Shown: positions 6,557 to 12,789 of the stretch, one piece after another | How positions within the stretch are numbered: position 1 is the first letter of the stretch | Layout: every line of letters begins with the position of its first letter | Assembly (NCBI GenBank): GCA_022701925.1 | Contig: JAKONM010000318.1 | Span: forward strand, 1-16,897 | Direction: 5' to 3' | DNA from: Microbacteriaceae bacterium | Lineage (GTDB): Bacteria; Actinomycetota; Actinomycetes; Actinomycetales; Microbacteriaceae | DNA: 16,897 nucleotides | Program-made: the position numbers and the translations under genes | Notes under the pieces: generated by a model | Databases searched by the model: none | Told to the model about the DNA's origin: nothing | The model's input: the letters and a program-made list of their open reading frames with translations, nothing else

Positions 6557-6790
6557 ATGGAGGCGGAGCAGATCGCGCGGGCGACCGACGACGTGGTCGT
6601 CCAGGCGGAGGCGGTGCTCGTCGACGCGCTGTTCGACGAGATCGTCGCCGGTCTCCGCCTGGACGATTCCGCGCTCGAGCGGGCGGCATCGGAACCGTCC
6701 TCCGGGTGCGTCGCGGGGGTCCGCCGGTCGTATCGGACGGCGGACCCCGCGGCGCCCGGGGACGGACCCATCCGGTCGCCGCCGGACTGA
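6557..6790 (+). CDS. Small hypothetical protein downstream of hsp20
   Basis: This 77-residue reading frame starts at ATG 6557 behind a strong AGGAGG ribosome site (6541-6546). It begins 47 bases after hsp20, with no terminator seen between them, so the two may share a transcript. The first 55 residues are rich in Ala, Asp, Glu and Val and probably helical (MEAEQIARATDDVVVQAEAV). The C-terminal third is rich in Pro, Arg and Gly and probably disordered. One cysteine is present (C48). I recognise no family. It is followed by a strong hairpin, consistent with the end of an operon. The main support is the ribosome site and placement; a non-coding explanation cannot be excluded. Confidence 0.55.
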   Translation: MEAEQIARATDDVVVQAEAVLVDALFDEIVAGLRLDDSALERAASEPSSGCVAGVRRSYRTADPAAPGDGPIRSPPD

Positions 6791-6818
6791 GGTCGACTGC
6801 GTGGGAAATGGCGAAAGG

Positions 6819-6857
6819 AATGCGGGACCGGGCCTGCGGGCGGCCCCGTCCCGCATT
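6819..6857. terminator. Strong terminator hairpin between converging genes
   Basis: A 16-position stem has 15 pairs: AATGCGGGACCGGGCC (6819-6834) opposite GGCCCCGTCCCGCATT (6842-6857), with one C-C mismatch and a 7-base loop. It lies after the hsp20 unit and downstream of the converging deaminase gene, so it could serve both strands. Confidence 0.8.
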
Positions 6858-6876
6858 GCTCCGCATTCAGCGGAGC
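6858..6876. terminator. Second hairpin abutting the first
   Basis: GCTCCGC-ATTCA-GCGGAGC forms a perfect 7-bp stem with a 5-base loop. It begins on the base right after the larger hairpin. It probably reinforces termination, but it could also be a processing site. Confidence 0.5.
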
Positions 6877-6973
6877 GCTCTCAAGAGGGACCAGCGCTCT
6901 GCTCCATCTTGATGCGCGAGTCGCATCCGAGCTGAAGCCGGAGCAGGAATTCGTTCGCCTTCAGCGCATTCCT

Positions 6974-7453
6974 TCAGTCGTCCTCGTGCCTGTCCGTCCA
7001 TGCGCGGAACGGCGCCGTCGGGTCGTCCACCTGCACCTGGCGCGACGGCAGCGCGCGCTCGGCGATCGGCTTCGCGTACTCGTCGTAGAACGTGCCGAGG
7101 CTCATCAGCCGGTTGCCGTCCTCGTAGTGCTCGCCCTCCTGCTCGCGGGTGGCGGCGAACAGCACGCGATCGGGCTGCGCGTAGTACAGCGCGCCCAGGC
7201 ACATGGGGCACGGGTACGCGGTGACGACCACGTCGTGGCCGGTCAGGTCCGTCAGGCCGCGCCGGGCGGCGGCGCGGATCGCGCGGATCTCGGCGTGCGC
7301 CGTCGGGTCGCCCGTCTGCGCGACGTGGTTCACGGCCTCCTCCACCACCTCGCCGTCCTTGACGATCAGGCAGGCGAAGGGCTTGCCGCCGTCGTCGACG
7401 TTCTGCTGCGCCAGCTCGACGGCGCGAGTGACCAGGTGCTGCTCGGTGCTCAT
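6974..7453 (-). CDS. GuaD-like guanine/cytidine-type deaminase
   Basis: This 159-residue cytoplasmic zinc hydrolase belongs to the cytidine deaminase superfamily. The zinc and proton-shuttle motif HAE is at residues 53-55 (DPTAHAEIRAIR) and the second zinc motif PCPMC at 81-85 (C82, C85). The arrangement, the YDEYAKPIAER segment, the ending PTAPFRAW and the length match Bacillus subtilis guanine deaminase GuaD (about 156 residues), which converts guanine to xanthine with release of ammonia. A related base substrate is possible. The ATG at 7453 has a GGGAG ribosome site about 9 bases upstream. The gene is single and divergent from the hypothetical gene at 7597; it converges on the double hairpin. 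The family is firm, the substrate less so. Confidence 0.85.
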   Translation of the reverse strand: MSTEQHLVTRAVELAQQNVDDGGKPFACLIVKDGEVVEEAVNHVAQTGDPTAHAEIRAIRAAARRGLTDLTGHDVVVTAYPCPMCLGALYYAQPDRVLFAATREQEGEHYEDGNRLMSLGTFYDEYAKPIAERALPSRQVQVDDPTAPFRAWTDRHEDD

Positions 7454-7596
7454 GGCTGCAGTCTCCCGTCCGGCGCACGGACGGCCGCTGAGCCCGCGCC
7501 CCGCCTTCCCAGGGCTGCCCGTCGCACGGCGGACGCGCCTGCGGGATGCTGTGGTCGCGCGTCACGGCGGCGCCGATGCAGGGACGGGGTTGCGGG

Positions 7597-8019
7597 ATGG
7601 GACTGTTCAAGACGCCGGAGGAGCGGGACCTGGAGGCGCGGCAGCGCGCCGAGGACGAGCGCCGCGAGCGGGCCGCCGCGGAGGCCGCGGCCTTCGCGGG
7701 CTCGCCGGTCGGCAGGGCGCGGGAGGCCTTCCGCCGCGGCGACCGGCTGTTCCAGGTCGAGCTGGAGGTCAGCGCCCTGACGGGTGAGGACTCGATGTTC
7801 GGGTCGGCGGACAACCGGATCACGCGCAACGAGCTGCAGCCCGACCTGCTCGGTCGCATCGAGGACGAGGGCTGGCACCTGGAGCACGCCGGGTACGTGT
7901 TCGTGGAGACGGGGTCGACCTCCACCGACCGCATGATCTTCTCCGGGCAGGGCACCGTGACCCGAGGGGTGCTGCACGGCGTCTACGTCTTCCGCCGGGT
8001 CGCGTCCCCGGCGCTCTAG
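7597..8019 (+). CDS. Conserved-looking hypothetical cytoplasmic protein
   Basis: This protein of about 140 residues has a strongly charged N-terminal helix of Arg, Glu and Ala (about residues 6-35), likely coiled coil. A compact alpha/beta part follows, with LFQVELEVSAL, a GWHLEHAGYVFVE segment and an ending GVYVFRR. No signal peptide or membrane segment is visible. The arrangement resembles small actinobacterial proteins with a final VYVFRR strand, but I cannot name a family. ATG 7597 is preferred because the predicted fold begins there; an upstream in-frame ATG at 7576 has no ribosome site, and 7597 itself has only a weak G-rich one. The gene converges on the DUF305 gene, 28 bases away. Confidence 0.72.
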   Translation: MGLFKTPEERDLEARQRAEDERRERAAAEAAAFAGSPVGRAREAFRRGDRLFQVELEVSALTGEDSMFGSADNRITRNELQPDLLGRIEDEGWHLEHAGYVFVETGSTSTDRMIFSGQGTVTRGVLHGVYVFRRVASPAL

Positions 8020-8047
8020 CGGCGACGACCGGGCCGCTCCCACCGCG

Positions 8048-8731
8048 TCAGCGCAGCAGGGCCTGCATCTGGCTGATCTCCGCCTGCTGGGAGGTCGCGA
8101 CGCGGCGCGCGAACGACCGGACCTCCGGATCGCCGGCCAGGCGCTCGCCGGCCTCGGCCATCTGCACGCCGCCGCGGTGGTGCGCGATCATCAGCCGCAG
8201 GAACAGCCGGTCCGCCTGGGCGGCGGGCAGGGTGCGCAGGCGCTGCACGTCGGCGCTGCTGGCGAGCCCCGGCATCTGCGGCGAGGCGCCCGAGTCGTCC
8301 GTGTGCGACATCCCGCCCATGCCCTCGTGCGCGGGGTCGCCCTCCATCCACGCCATCCGCGGGCCGGGGGTGGCGATCGGCAGCCGCCACAGGGTCAGCC
8401 AGCCCTGCATCATGCCGATCTGCGCCGTCTGGGTCAGGGCGACGTCGGTCGCGATCACCCGGATCGTGTCGTCGCGGGTGCGGTCGCGCACGATCTCCGA
8501 CATCTCCACGGCCTGCTCGTGGTGGGCGGCCATGTCCCGGGCGAAGCCGGCGTCGGCGCTGCCGTCCAGCGGCGTGCGGGGCGAGAAGGCCGCGCTGCCG
8601 GCGAAGGCGGCCGCGACCAGCACCAGCAGGGCCAGCACCGCCAGCAGCACCCGCCGCACACGGGGGTTCCGGTCGGGCGGCACGGCGTCGGCCGCCGGCT
8701 CGGCCGGTGCGTCCGCGACCGCGGTGCTCAC
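8048..8731 (-). CDS. DUF305 domain protein, membrane-anchored
   Basis: This 227-residue protein has one N-terminal membrane segment (about 27-49, VRRVLLAVLALLVLVAAAFAG) and an outward-facing DUF305 domain with a ferritin-like four-helix fold. Both hallmark motifs are present: FARDMAAHHEQAVEM (64-77, His70-His71) and MIAHHRGGVQMAE (181-193, His184-His185). The loop between them is rich in Met and His (MAWMEGDPAHEGMGGMSH, 126-143), which suggests metal binding; some DUF305 proteins are linked to copper. The GTG start at 8731 overlaps the stop of the upstream DUF3105 gene by four bases (GTGA) and has no ribosome site, so translation is probably coupled. The exact role is not established. Confidence 0.87.
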   Translation of the reverse strand: MSTAVADAPAEPAADAVPPDRNPRVRRVLLAVLALLVLVAAAFAGSAAFSPRTPLDGSADAGFARDMAAHHEQAVEMSEIVRDRTRDDTIRVIATDVALTQTAQIGMMQGWLTLWRLPIATPGPRMAWMEGDPAHEGMGGMSHTDDSGASPQMPGLASSADVQRLRTLPAAQADRLFLRLMIAHHRGGVQMAEAGERLAGDPEVRSFARRVATSQQAEISQMQALLR

Positions 8732-9345
8732 GACTCGGGGGTGCCGACGCCGCCGGTGCAGGGCGCGCCGGGCTCCGGGGTCTGCGGGCCCTGCACGTAC
8801 TTGCGCACGAAGTCGCCCAGCCGCGAGTCGGTCGCGCTCGGCAGCTGCAGCTGCACGCCCCACGCGGAGGCGACCACGGGGCTGGGCAGACCGGAGTACG
8901 GGGAGACGGTCACATACGTCTGCTGCTCCGCCAGGGACTTCAGCCGTGCCACCTGCGCCGCGGGCAGCCCGGGGCGGTAGGTGATCCAGACCGCACCGTG
9001 CTCCAGGTCGTGCACCGCGTTCTCGTTCGGCACCGGCGAGGAGTAGTAGCCGCAGTTCAGCCAGACGGGCGCGTGCTCGCCGCCGACGGGCGGGGTCTGC
9101 GGGTAGTCCACCTTCACGGACGTGTGATCGCGGCTGAGCCCGGTGAAGGTCTTGACGGCGGCCAGCGGCGAGGGCTGCGACGCGGCGCCGACGACCGCCC
9201 AGGTGATGCCGCCCGCGACGGCCAGCACCACGACGACGGCGGCCGCGACGATGATCAGCATGCGTCGGCGCGCCTTCCGCTCCAGCTGCTGCCGGTGCTC
9301 CTGCGCCCGCCGCTGCCGGGAGCTCTGCGCTTCACGACTGCCCAT
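8728..9345 (-). CDS. DUF3105 domain protein, membrane-anchored
   Basis: This 205-residue protein has a basic cytoplasmic N-terminus (REAQSSRQRRAQEHRQQLERKARRR), one membrane segment (about 30-52) and an extracytoplasmic DUF3105 domain. The conserved core runs PVWLNCGYYSSPVPNENAVHDLEHGAVWITY (93-123), with His112, His116 and Cys98. A second cysteine near the C-terminus (C196) could pair with C98. The ATG at 9345 has an excellent GGAGGAGG ribosome site (9352-9360); an upstream in-frame start at 9408 would only add an untypical extension. It is the first gene of a two-gene unit with the DUF305 gene. The DUF3105 function is unknown; its partner hints at metal handling at the cell surface. Confidence 0.87.
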   Translation of the reverse strand: MGSREAQSSRQRRAQEHRQQLERKARRRMLIIVAAAVVVVLAVAGGITWAVVGAASQPSPLAAVKTFTGLSRDHTSVKVDYPQTPPVGGEHAPVWLNCGYYSSPVPNENAVHDLEHGAVWITYRPGLPAAQVARLKSLAEQQTYVTVSPYSGLPSPVVASAWGVQLQLPSATDSRLGDFVRKYVQGPQTPEPGAPCTGGVGTPES

Positions 9346-9481
9346 CCGTGGTCCTCCTCCGCGGCTCCGCCCGCTGCGGCAGGGCCCGCTCCATTGTGAC
9401 GAACGCATCGGAGGGCGCTGCGCCGCCCGCGCCGTCGCACGCCTCGGCGACCTGGCACGGGGTGCGGCAGCGTCCGGGCGA

Positions 9482-9500
9482 CTGTCCAGCCGGAGGACAG
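9482..9500. promoter_or_regulatory. Inverted repeat A upstream of the BLUF gene
   Basis: CTGTCC and GGACAG form perfect 6-bp arms around a 7-base centre, 19 bases in all. It lies between the divergent DUF3105 and BLUF genes, 72 bases before the BLUF start. It could be an operator or a leader hairpin. Confidence 0.45.
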
Positions 9501-9501
9501 C

Positions 9502-9520
9502 GGATGCGCATGCCGCATCC
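9502..9520. promoter_or_regulatory. Inverted repeat B upstream of the BLUF gene
   Basis: GGATGCG and CGCATCC form perfect 7-bp arms around CATGC, again 19 bases in all. It begins one base after repeat A. Its centre is 20 bp from that of repeat A, as for paired protein sites. Its role is inferred from position only. Confidence 0.5.
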
Positions 9521-9572
9521 AGACGCGGAGCCGCCGGTGCCCGTACCGTCGCGGCGTCACAAGGAGGCCGAC

Positions 9573-9992
9573 GTGCTGTCGATCGTCTACTCGAGCTCGG
9601 CCAACCAGGCCTTCTCGTCCGAAGACCTGCAGGGCCTGCTGGCGCGCAGTCGCGCCGCGAACGAGCGCGAAGGGCTGACCGGGCTGCTCATGCATCGCGA
9701 CGGCCGCTTCCTGCAGCTGATCGAGGGCCCCGAGCAGAACGTGCGAGACCGGATGTCCGCCATCGAGGGCGATCCGCGGCACGGCCACCTGCGGGTGCTG
9801 CTGGAGGACGAGATCCAGCAGCGGCAGTTCCCCGACTGGACGATGGGCTACGAGTCCGCCGCCGGCGCCGACAGCGGCACCCCGGGCTTCCGCCGGACCT
9901 TCGACGACATCGACGCCGACCGCTCGACGAGCGGCACGCTGCCGGCCCTGCGCGCGCTGCTCGCCTGGTTCCGCGAGCGCCACGACGCCTGA
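9573..9992 (+). CDS. Short BLUF-domain blue-light (FAD) photoreceptor
   Basis: This 139-residue protein is almost entirely a BLUF domain, which binds FAD and senses blue light through a hydrogen-bond switch. The key residues are Y6, N30, Q48, W89 and M91. They match Y21, N45, Q63, W104 and M106 of AppA with the same offset of 15 at every position, so photochemistry is expected to be intact. The FLQLIEGP and FPDWTMGY signatures are clear. A C-terminal stretch of about 20 residues (LPALRALLAWFRERHDA) is probably a helix; there is no fused output domain, as in short PixD/Slr1694-type proteins that act through partners. The GTG at 9573 has a strong AAGGAGG site 5 bases upstream (9561-9567). No partner gene is obvious nearby. 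Confidence 0.92.
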   Translation: MLSIVYSSSANQAFSSEDLQGLLARSRAANEREGLTGLLMHRDGRFLQLIEGPEQNVRDRMSAIEGDPRHGHLRVLLEDEIQQRQFPDWTMGYESAAGADSGTPGFRRTFDDIDADRSTSGTLPALRALLAWFRERHDA

Positions 9993-10022
9993 CGCGCACG
10001 GGCCGGGCGGCGCGGGCCGCGC

Positions 10023-10382
10023 TCAGAACTGCAGCGCCGCTCCGACCAGCGGCGGCACGACGACGTCGGCCAGCGCGGTGAGCGCGCCGGCGCACCCGAC
10101 GCCGAGCGCGGCTCCGGCGACGCCCCGAGGGCGGTTCGGCAGCAGCACCCCCGCCAGGCCGAGCGCCGCAGCCGTCAGGTGCAGCACCAGCAGGACTCCG
10201 CCGATCACCGCGAAAGCCGCCCCGATCGAGCTGATCGGCGCCCCGGAGCGCTGGGCCAGCACCGGCAGCACCACGCTCAGCGCCGAGGTGCCGAGCCGCA
10301 CGAGCACGGCGACCCCCGCGACGACCAGGCCGGCGACGGCGATGCGGTTGCGGACGGGCCGGGTCGGGCGTTCGGTGGTCAC
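10023..10382 (-). CDS. Small hypothetical membrane protein
   Basis: This 119-residue protein has a short basic N-terminus (TTERPTRPVRNR) and three likely membrane helices at about 13-38, 54-80 and 88-115. It contains no recognisable catalytic or binding motif. The GTG at 10382 has no ribosome site, but TAGGCT lies 6 bases upstream on the same strand, so the message may be leaderless. It converges on the BLUF gene with a 30-base gap. I do not recognise the family and infer no function beyond membrane location. Confidence 0.68.
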   Translation of the reverse strand: MTTERPTRPVRNRIAVAGLVVAGVAVLVRLGTSALSVVLPVLAQRSGAPISSIGAAFAVIGGVLLVLHLTAAALGLAGVLLPNRPRGVAGAALGVGCAGALTALADVVVPPLVGAALQF

Positions 10383-10388
10383 GCAGGG

Positions 10389-10394
10389 AGCCTA
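10389..10394 (-). promoter_or_regulatory. Candidate -10 element of the small membrane protein gene
   Basis: On the minus strand TAGGCT is followed by 6 bases and the GTG at 10382. The hexamer is identical to the one proposed for the ethR-like gene. No good -35 was seen. Confidence 0.35.
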
Positions 10395-10453
10395 GGGACC
10401 GCTCCGCAGGTCGTCTCCGGGATCCGCGTCGCAGCTGCAACGTGGAGAGGCCC

Positions 10454-10482
10454 TTGCCGACCCCATCGATGATCGTTACCTT
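10454..10482 (+). promoter_or_regulatory. Candidate promoter of the DUF2975 module
   Basis: A TTGCCG -35 candidate (10454-10459) and a TACCTT -10 candidate (10477-10482) are separated by 17 bp. Transcription would begin near 10489, inside the inverted repeat that follows. This places the repeat where a bound repressor would block the promoter. Confidence 0.5.
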
Positions 10483-10499
10483 ATCGCCCGTCGATAAGG
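10479..10499. promoter_or_regulatory. Perfect inverted repeat at the DUF2975 module promoter
   Basis: CCTTATCG and CGATAAGG form perfect 8-bp arms with a 5-base spacer (CCCGT). It overlaps the proposed -10, the expected start of transcription and the beginning of a ribosome site. It is a likely operator, possibly for the YozG-like regulator encoded two genes downstream. In RNA it could also form a hairpin hiding the ribosome site. Confidence 0.65.
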
Positions 10500-10506
10500 A
10501 GGCTTC

Positions 10507-10641
10507 GTGAATGCCGAAGCACTGGTCCCGGCCGGAACCTGCGGGGCACTCCGCGCCACCCGTCGGCAGACCGCCGGCGTCGGCCCGGCGTGCGAGTGCG
10601 GAGAGCGGCTGCAGCGCGGCACTGACGGACTGATCCGATGA
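10507..10641 (+). CDS. Possible small leader gene coupled to the DUF2975 gene
   Basis: A strong AAGGAGG site (10496-10502) stands before two overlapping short frames. One starts at GTG 10507 and encodes 44 residues with Cys12 and a CECG motif (29-32); its stop overlaps the DUF2975 start as ATGA. The other starts at ATG 10511, at a better distance from the ribosome site (8 bases), and encodes 40 residues ending at 10633, four bases before the next start. Because the DUF2975 start lacks its own good ribosome site, translation of either frame could deliver ribosomes to it. Codon use does not decide between the frames. Neither product is recognised. Confidence 0.35.
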   Translation: MNAEALVPAGTCGALRATRRQTAGVGPACECGERLQRGTDGLIR

Positions 10642-11378
10642 ACGGGATCGGGCTCCTGGTGCTGCTGGCGCTCGCCGCGCTCGTGCTCATCGGCGTCCCG
10701 CTGGTGATCTCGCGCCTCGGCGGACCCTCGGTGCTGCGCATCGTCCGCGTCGGCGGTCTCGCGTACGCGGCGCTGAGCGTCCTCGTCGCGGTCGTGGCCG
10801 TCGTCCCGCTGATCGGCGGCGCTGCGACGGTCTCCGTTCCGCTCCAGGCCGGCGGGATCGCGCGGCCGCGGAACGTGACGTTCGACCAGGGCCCGCTGGC
10901 GCGGATCACCGGCGGCAGCATCGATCGGGCGACGCTCACCCTCACCGACCTCGGCATCCCGACCCGGCTGCTGCTGATCGCCGCGGCGCTCGTGCTCGCC
11001 GCGGTGTCCATCGTGATCGCGATCGCCCTGTCGCGGATCGCGGCGTCGACGCTGAAGGGTGCGCCGTTCACGCCGGGCATCGCGCGGGTGATCACGATCG
11101 CCGCTGTCGCGATCGCGGTCGGCGGCACGGTCGCGGCCGTGCTGCAGCAGTGGGGGGAGTGGAGCGCGGCGCAGGACGCGTTCACCGTCACCGCGTGGAG
11201 CGCGACGCGCATCACCGATCCGGGCACCACCCTCGCCGACCTGGGCTGGCCCTCAGCGGGAGCCTTCACGCTGCAGATCCCGTTCCTGCCGCTCCTGCTC
11301 GGACTGGGCCTCGGGGCGGTGGCAGCGGTGTTCCGAGCGGGGGAGCGCCTGCAGCACGACACCGCCGGACTCGTCTGA
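10638..11378 (+). CDS. DUF2975-like integral membrane protein
   Basis: This 246-residue protein has about four membrane helices near residues 3-26, 36-62, 110-135 and 150-170, with another hydrophobic stretch near 215-235. An outward loop (about 63-108) and a second one (about 172-210) lie between them. The layout and the IAASTLKGAPFTPGIARVI segment resemble DUF2975 proteins such as B. subtilis YoaS. The ATG at 10638 has no strong ribosome site and overlaps or nearly abuts a possible leader frame. Its TGA overlaps the ATG of the next gene, a Cro/C1-type regulator; the pairing of DUF2975 with YozG-like regulators is common. The function is unknown; a membrane component in a regulator-membrane protein pair is the best reading. 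Confidence 0.75.
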   Translation: MNGIGLLVLLALAALVLIGVPLVISRLGGPSVLRIVRVGGLAYAALSVLVAVVAVVPLIGGAATVSVPLQAGGIARPRNVTFDQGPLARITGGSIDRATLTLTDLGIPTRLLLIAAALVLAAVSIVIAIALSRIAASTLKGAPFTPGIARVITIAAVAIAVGGTVAAVLQQWGEWSAAQDAFTVTAWSATRITDPGTTLADLGWPSAGAFTLQIPFLPLLLGLGLGAVAAVFRAGERLQHDTAGLV

Positions 11379-11611
11379 TGGCGCCTGCGGGACCGGCCGA
11401 GGACGCAGGACGCATCCACTGCCGGCTCGACGAGCTGCTCGCCGCTCGCGGGATGACGCTGACCCGGCTGAGCCACCTGGTCGGGATCTCGATCGTCAAC
11501 CTCTCGGTGCTGAAGAACGACCGGGCTCGTGCCATCCGGTTCTCGACGCTCACCGCCATCTGCGACGCGCTCGACTGCGAGGTGGGGGACCTGCTGGCCG
11601 TCGCCCCGTGA
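11378..11611 (+). CDS. YozG-like Cro/C1-type (XRE) transcriptional regulator
   Basis: This 77-residue protein is a single helix-turn-helix domain. The recognition region runs from MTLTRLSHLVGISIVNLSVLK (26-46), and the closing helix and tail are FSTLTAICDALDCEVGDLL (55-73), the pattern of the small YozG-type branch of the XRE family. The ATG overlaps the DUF2975 stop (TGATG at 11376-11380), so the two are translationally coupled. It probably controls its own operon through the inverted repeat at 10479-10499; this is inferred. The family is firm and the target is not. The reading frame remains open after its stop codon for another 64 codons. Confidence 0.87.
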   Translation: MAPAGPAEDAGRIHCRLDELLAARGMTLTRLSHLVGISIVNLSVLKNDRARAIRFSTLTAICDALDCEVGDLLAVAP

Positions 11612-11806
11612 GATCGAGCTCGCGCGGTCCCACTTGCTGAACGGGTCGGCGCCGACCTCGACCATGAGCGCCGGTGGCAAGCCGGCTCCGAGTTCGACTT
11701 CGAGCCGCCCCTCCGGGCGATGGCCACCGACGTGGTCGACACCTCGGGCGACAGCGAGAGGATCGCTGCAGAACGCGCCTCGATCATCGAAGCGCCTGAT
11801 CAGTGA
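11612..11806 (+). pseudogene. Possible gene remnant following the YozG-like gene
   Basis: The frame directly after the regulator's TGA reads on for 64 codons to TGA at 11804-11806 with no start codon at its beginning. Codons from about 11645 to 11760 almost all end in G or C, and the product is acidic and protein-like (VGADLDHERRWQAGSEFDF, then EPPLRAMATDVVDTSGDSER). It may be the C-terminal part of a lost gene. The codon-aligned antisense frame is also open, so the strand is not fully certain. No family was recognised. Confidence 0.3.
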
Positions 11807-11899
11807 GCCGTCCCTGTCGTGAGCCGTTCAGGGAAGTGCTCGTAGCGTCGCCTCGCCTCGGTCCAAGGGATGCCGGGGATCGAGATCTGGAGGCGGACG

Positions 11900-12655
11900 A
11901 TGAGCGGTGGTCGGCTCGACGGCAAGGTGGCGCTGGTGACCGGGGCGTCGTCCGGCATCGGGGAGGCGACGGCCAAGGCGCTCTCCGCCGCAGGGGCGGC
12001 GGTGGCGATCGGCGCGCGGCGTGCGGCGAAGCTGGAGGAGCTCGCTGAGCAGCTCGAGAAGGCGGGCGGCACTGCGCTGAGACTCGACCTCGACGTGACC
12101 GACGAGCAATCCGCGGCCGCGGCCGTGCAGCGCACCGTCGACGAGCTCGGTCGGATCGACATCGTGGTGAACGCCGCCGGGCTGATGCTGCTCGGTCCGC
12201 TCGTGGACGGCAACACCGAGGACTGGCGCCGGATGATGTCGACGAACGTGCTCGGGCTGATGTACGTCACGCACGCCGCGATCCCGCACCTGGTCGAGCA
12301 GGGGTCGGGAGATGTGATCAACATCTCGAGCGTCGCCGGCCGGACGGCCAAGCCCGGTTCGGGCGTGTACAACGCGAGCAAGTGGGCGGTGAACGCGTTC
12401 AGCGAGTCCCTGCGCCAGGAGGTCACCTCCGAGGGTGTCCGGATCACGCTGATCGAACCCGGTGCCGTCGACACTGCGCTCAACGACCAGATCACCGACG
12501 AGACGGCGAAGGCGGCCTCGAAGAAGAGCTACGACGCGATGCGGACCCTGCACGCCGAGGACGTCGCCAACGCGATCGTGTACACGGTCACGCAGCCCGA
12601 CCACGTCGCGGTCAACGAGATCCTCATCAGGCCGACCGACCAGCCCACTCCCTGA
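11900..12655 (+). CDS. Short-chain dehydrogenase/reductase (classical SDR)
   Basis: This 251-residue NAD(P)-dependent oxidoreductase has all classical SDR marks. The cofactor motif TGASSGIG is at 14-21, NAAG at 91-94, Asn116 is the structural catalytic residue, Ser144 is the catalytic serine, and YNASK (157-161) supplies Tyr157 and Lys161. Basic residues after the second strand (AR-R, 39-41) hint at NADP preference. It resembles the YdfG-like group, which acts on small hydroxy acids and aldehydes, but the substrate cannot be told. The ATG at 11900 is preferred over one at 11870 because GGAGG (11889-11893) lies 6 bases before it and the protein then begins at the usual place. It appears to be a single-gene unit. 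Confidence 0.92.
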   Translation: MSGGRLDGKVALVTGASSGIGEATAKALSAAGAAVAIGARRAAKLEELAEQLEKAGGTALRLDLDVTDEQSAAAAVQRTVDELGRIDIVVNAAGLMLLGPLVDGNTEDWRRMMSTNVLGLMYVTHAAIPHLVEQGSGDVINISSVAGRTAKPGSGVYNASKWAVNAFSESLRQEVTSEGVRITLIEPGAVDTALNDQITDETAKAASKKSYDAMRTLHAEDVANAIVYTVTQPDHVAVNEILIRPTDQPTP

Positions 12656-12676
12656 GCAGCGGCCGGCCCAGCGCGG

Positions 12677-12688
12677 GGCGGTACCGCC
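12677..12688. repeat. Perfect 12-bp palindrome after the SDR gene
   Basis: GGCGGTACCGCC is self-complementary and starts 22 bases after the SDR stop codon. Without a loop it makes a poor terminator on its own. It may be chance in GC-rich DNA or a protein site. Confidence 0.35.
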
Positions 12689-12789
12689 ACCGGGGAGGAA
12701 GGCGACCCGTGCGCGTCGCTGCGACACGGCGAACGACCTGGCGGAACGCGATCGGGTGATGTGCGTGGCAGGGCCGATCGTCGTGAGCG

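Noticed and set aside
9348..9572. Extended upstream starts for the BLUF protein, such as ATG 9504 or 9510
   Set aside because: They have no good ribosome site and run through both inverted repeats. GTG 9573 has AAGGAGG 5 bases upstream and gives the exact BLUF N-terminus.
9993..10022. GC-rich 30-base gap between BLUF and the membrane protein gene as a terminator
   Set aside because: Only 4-bp stems broken by a bulge can be drawn; this is no better than expected for such composition.
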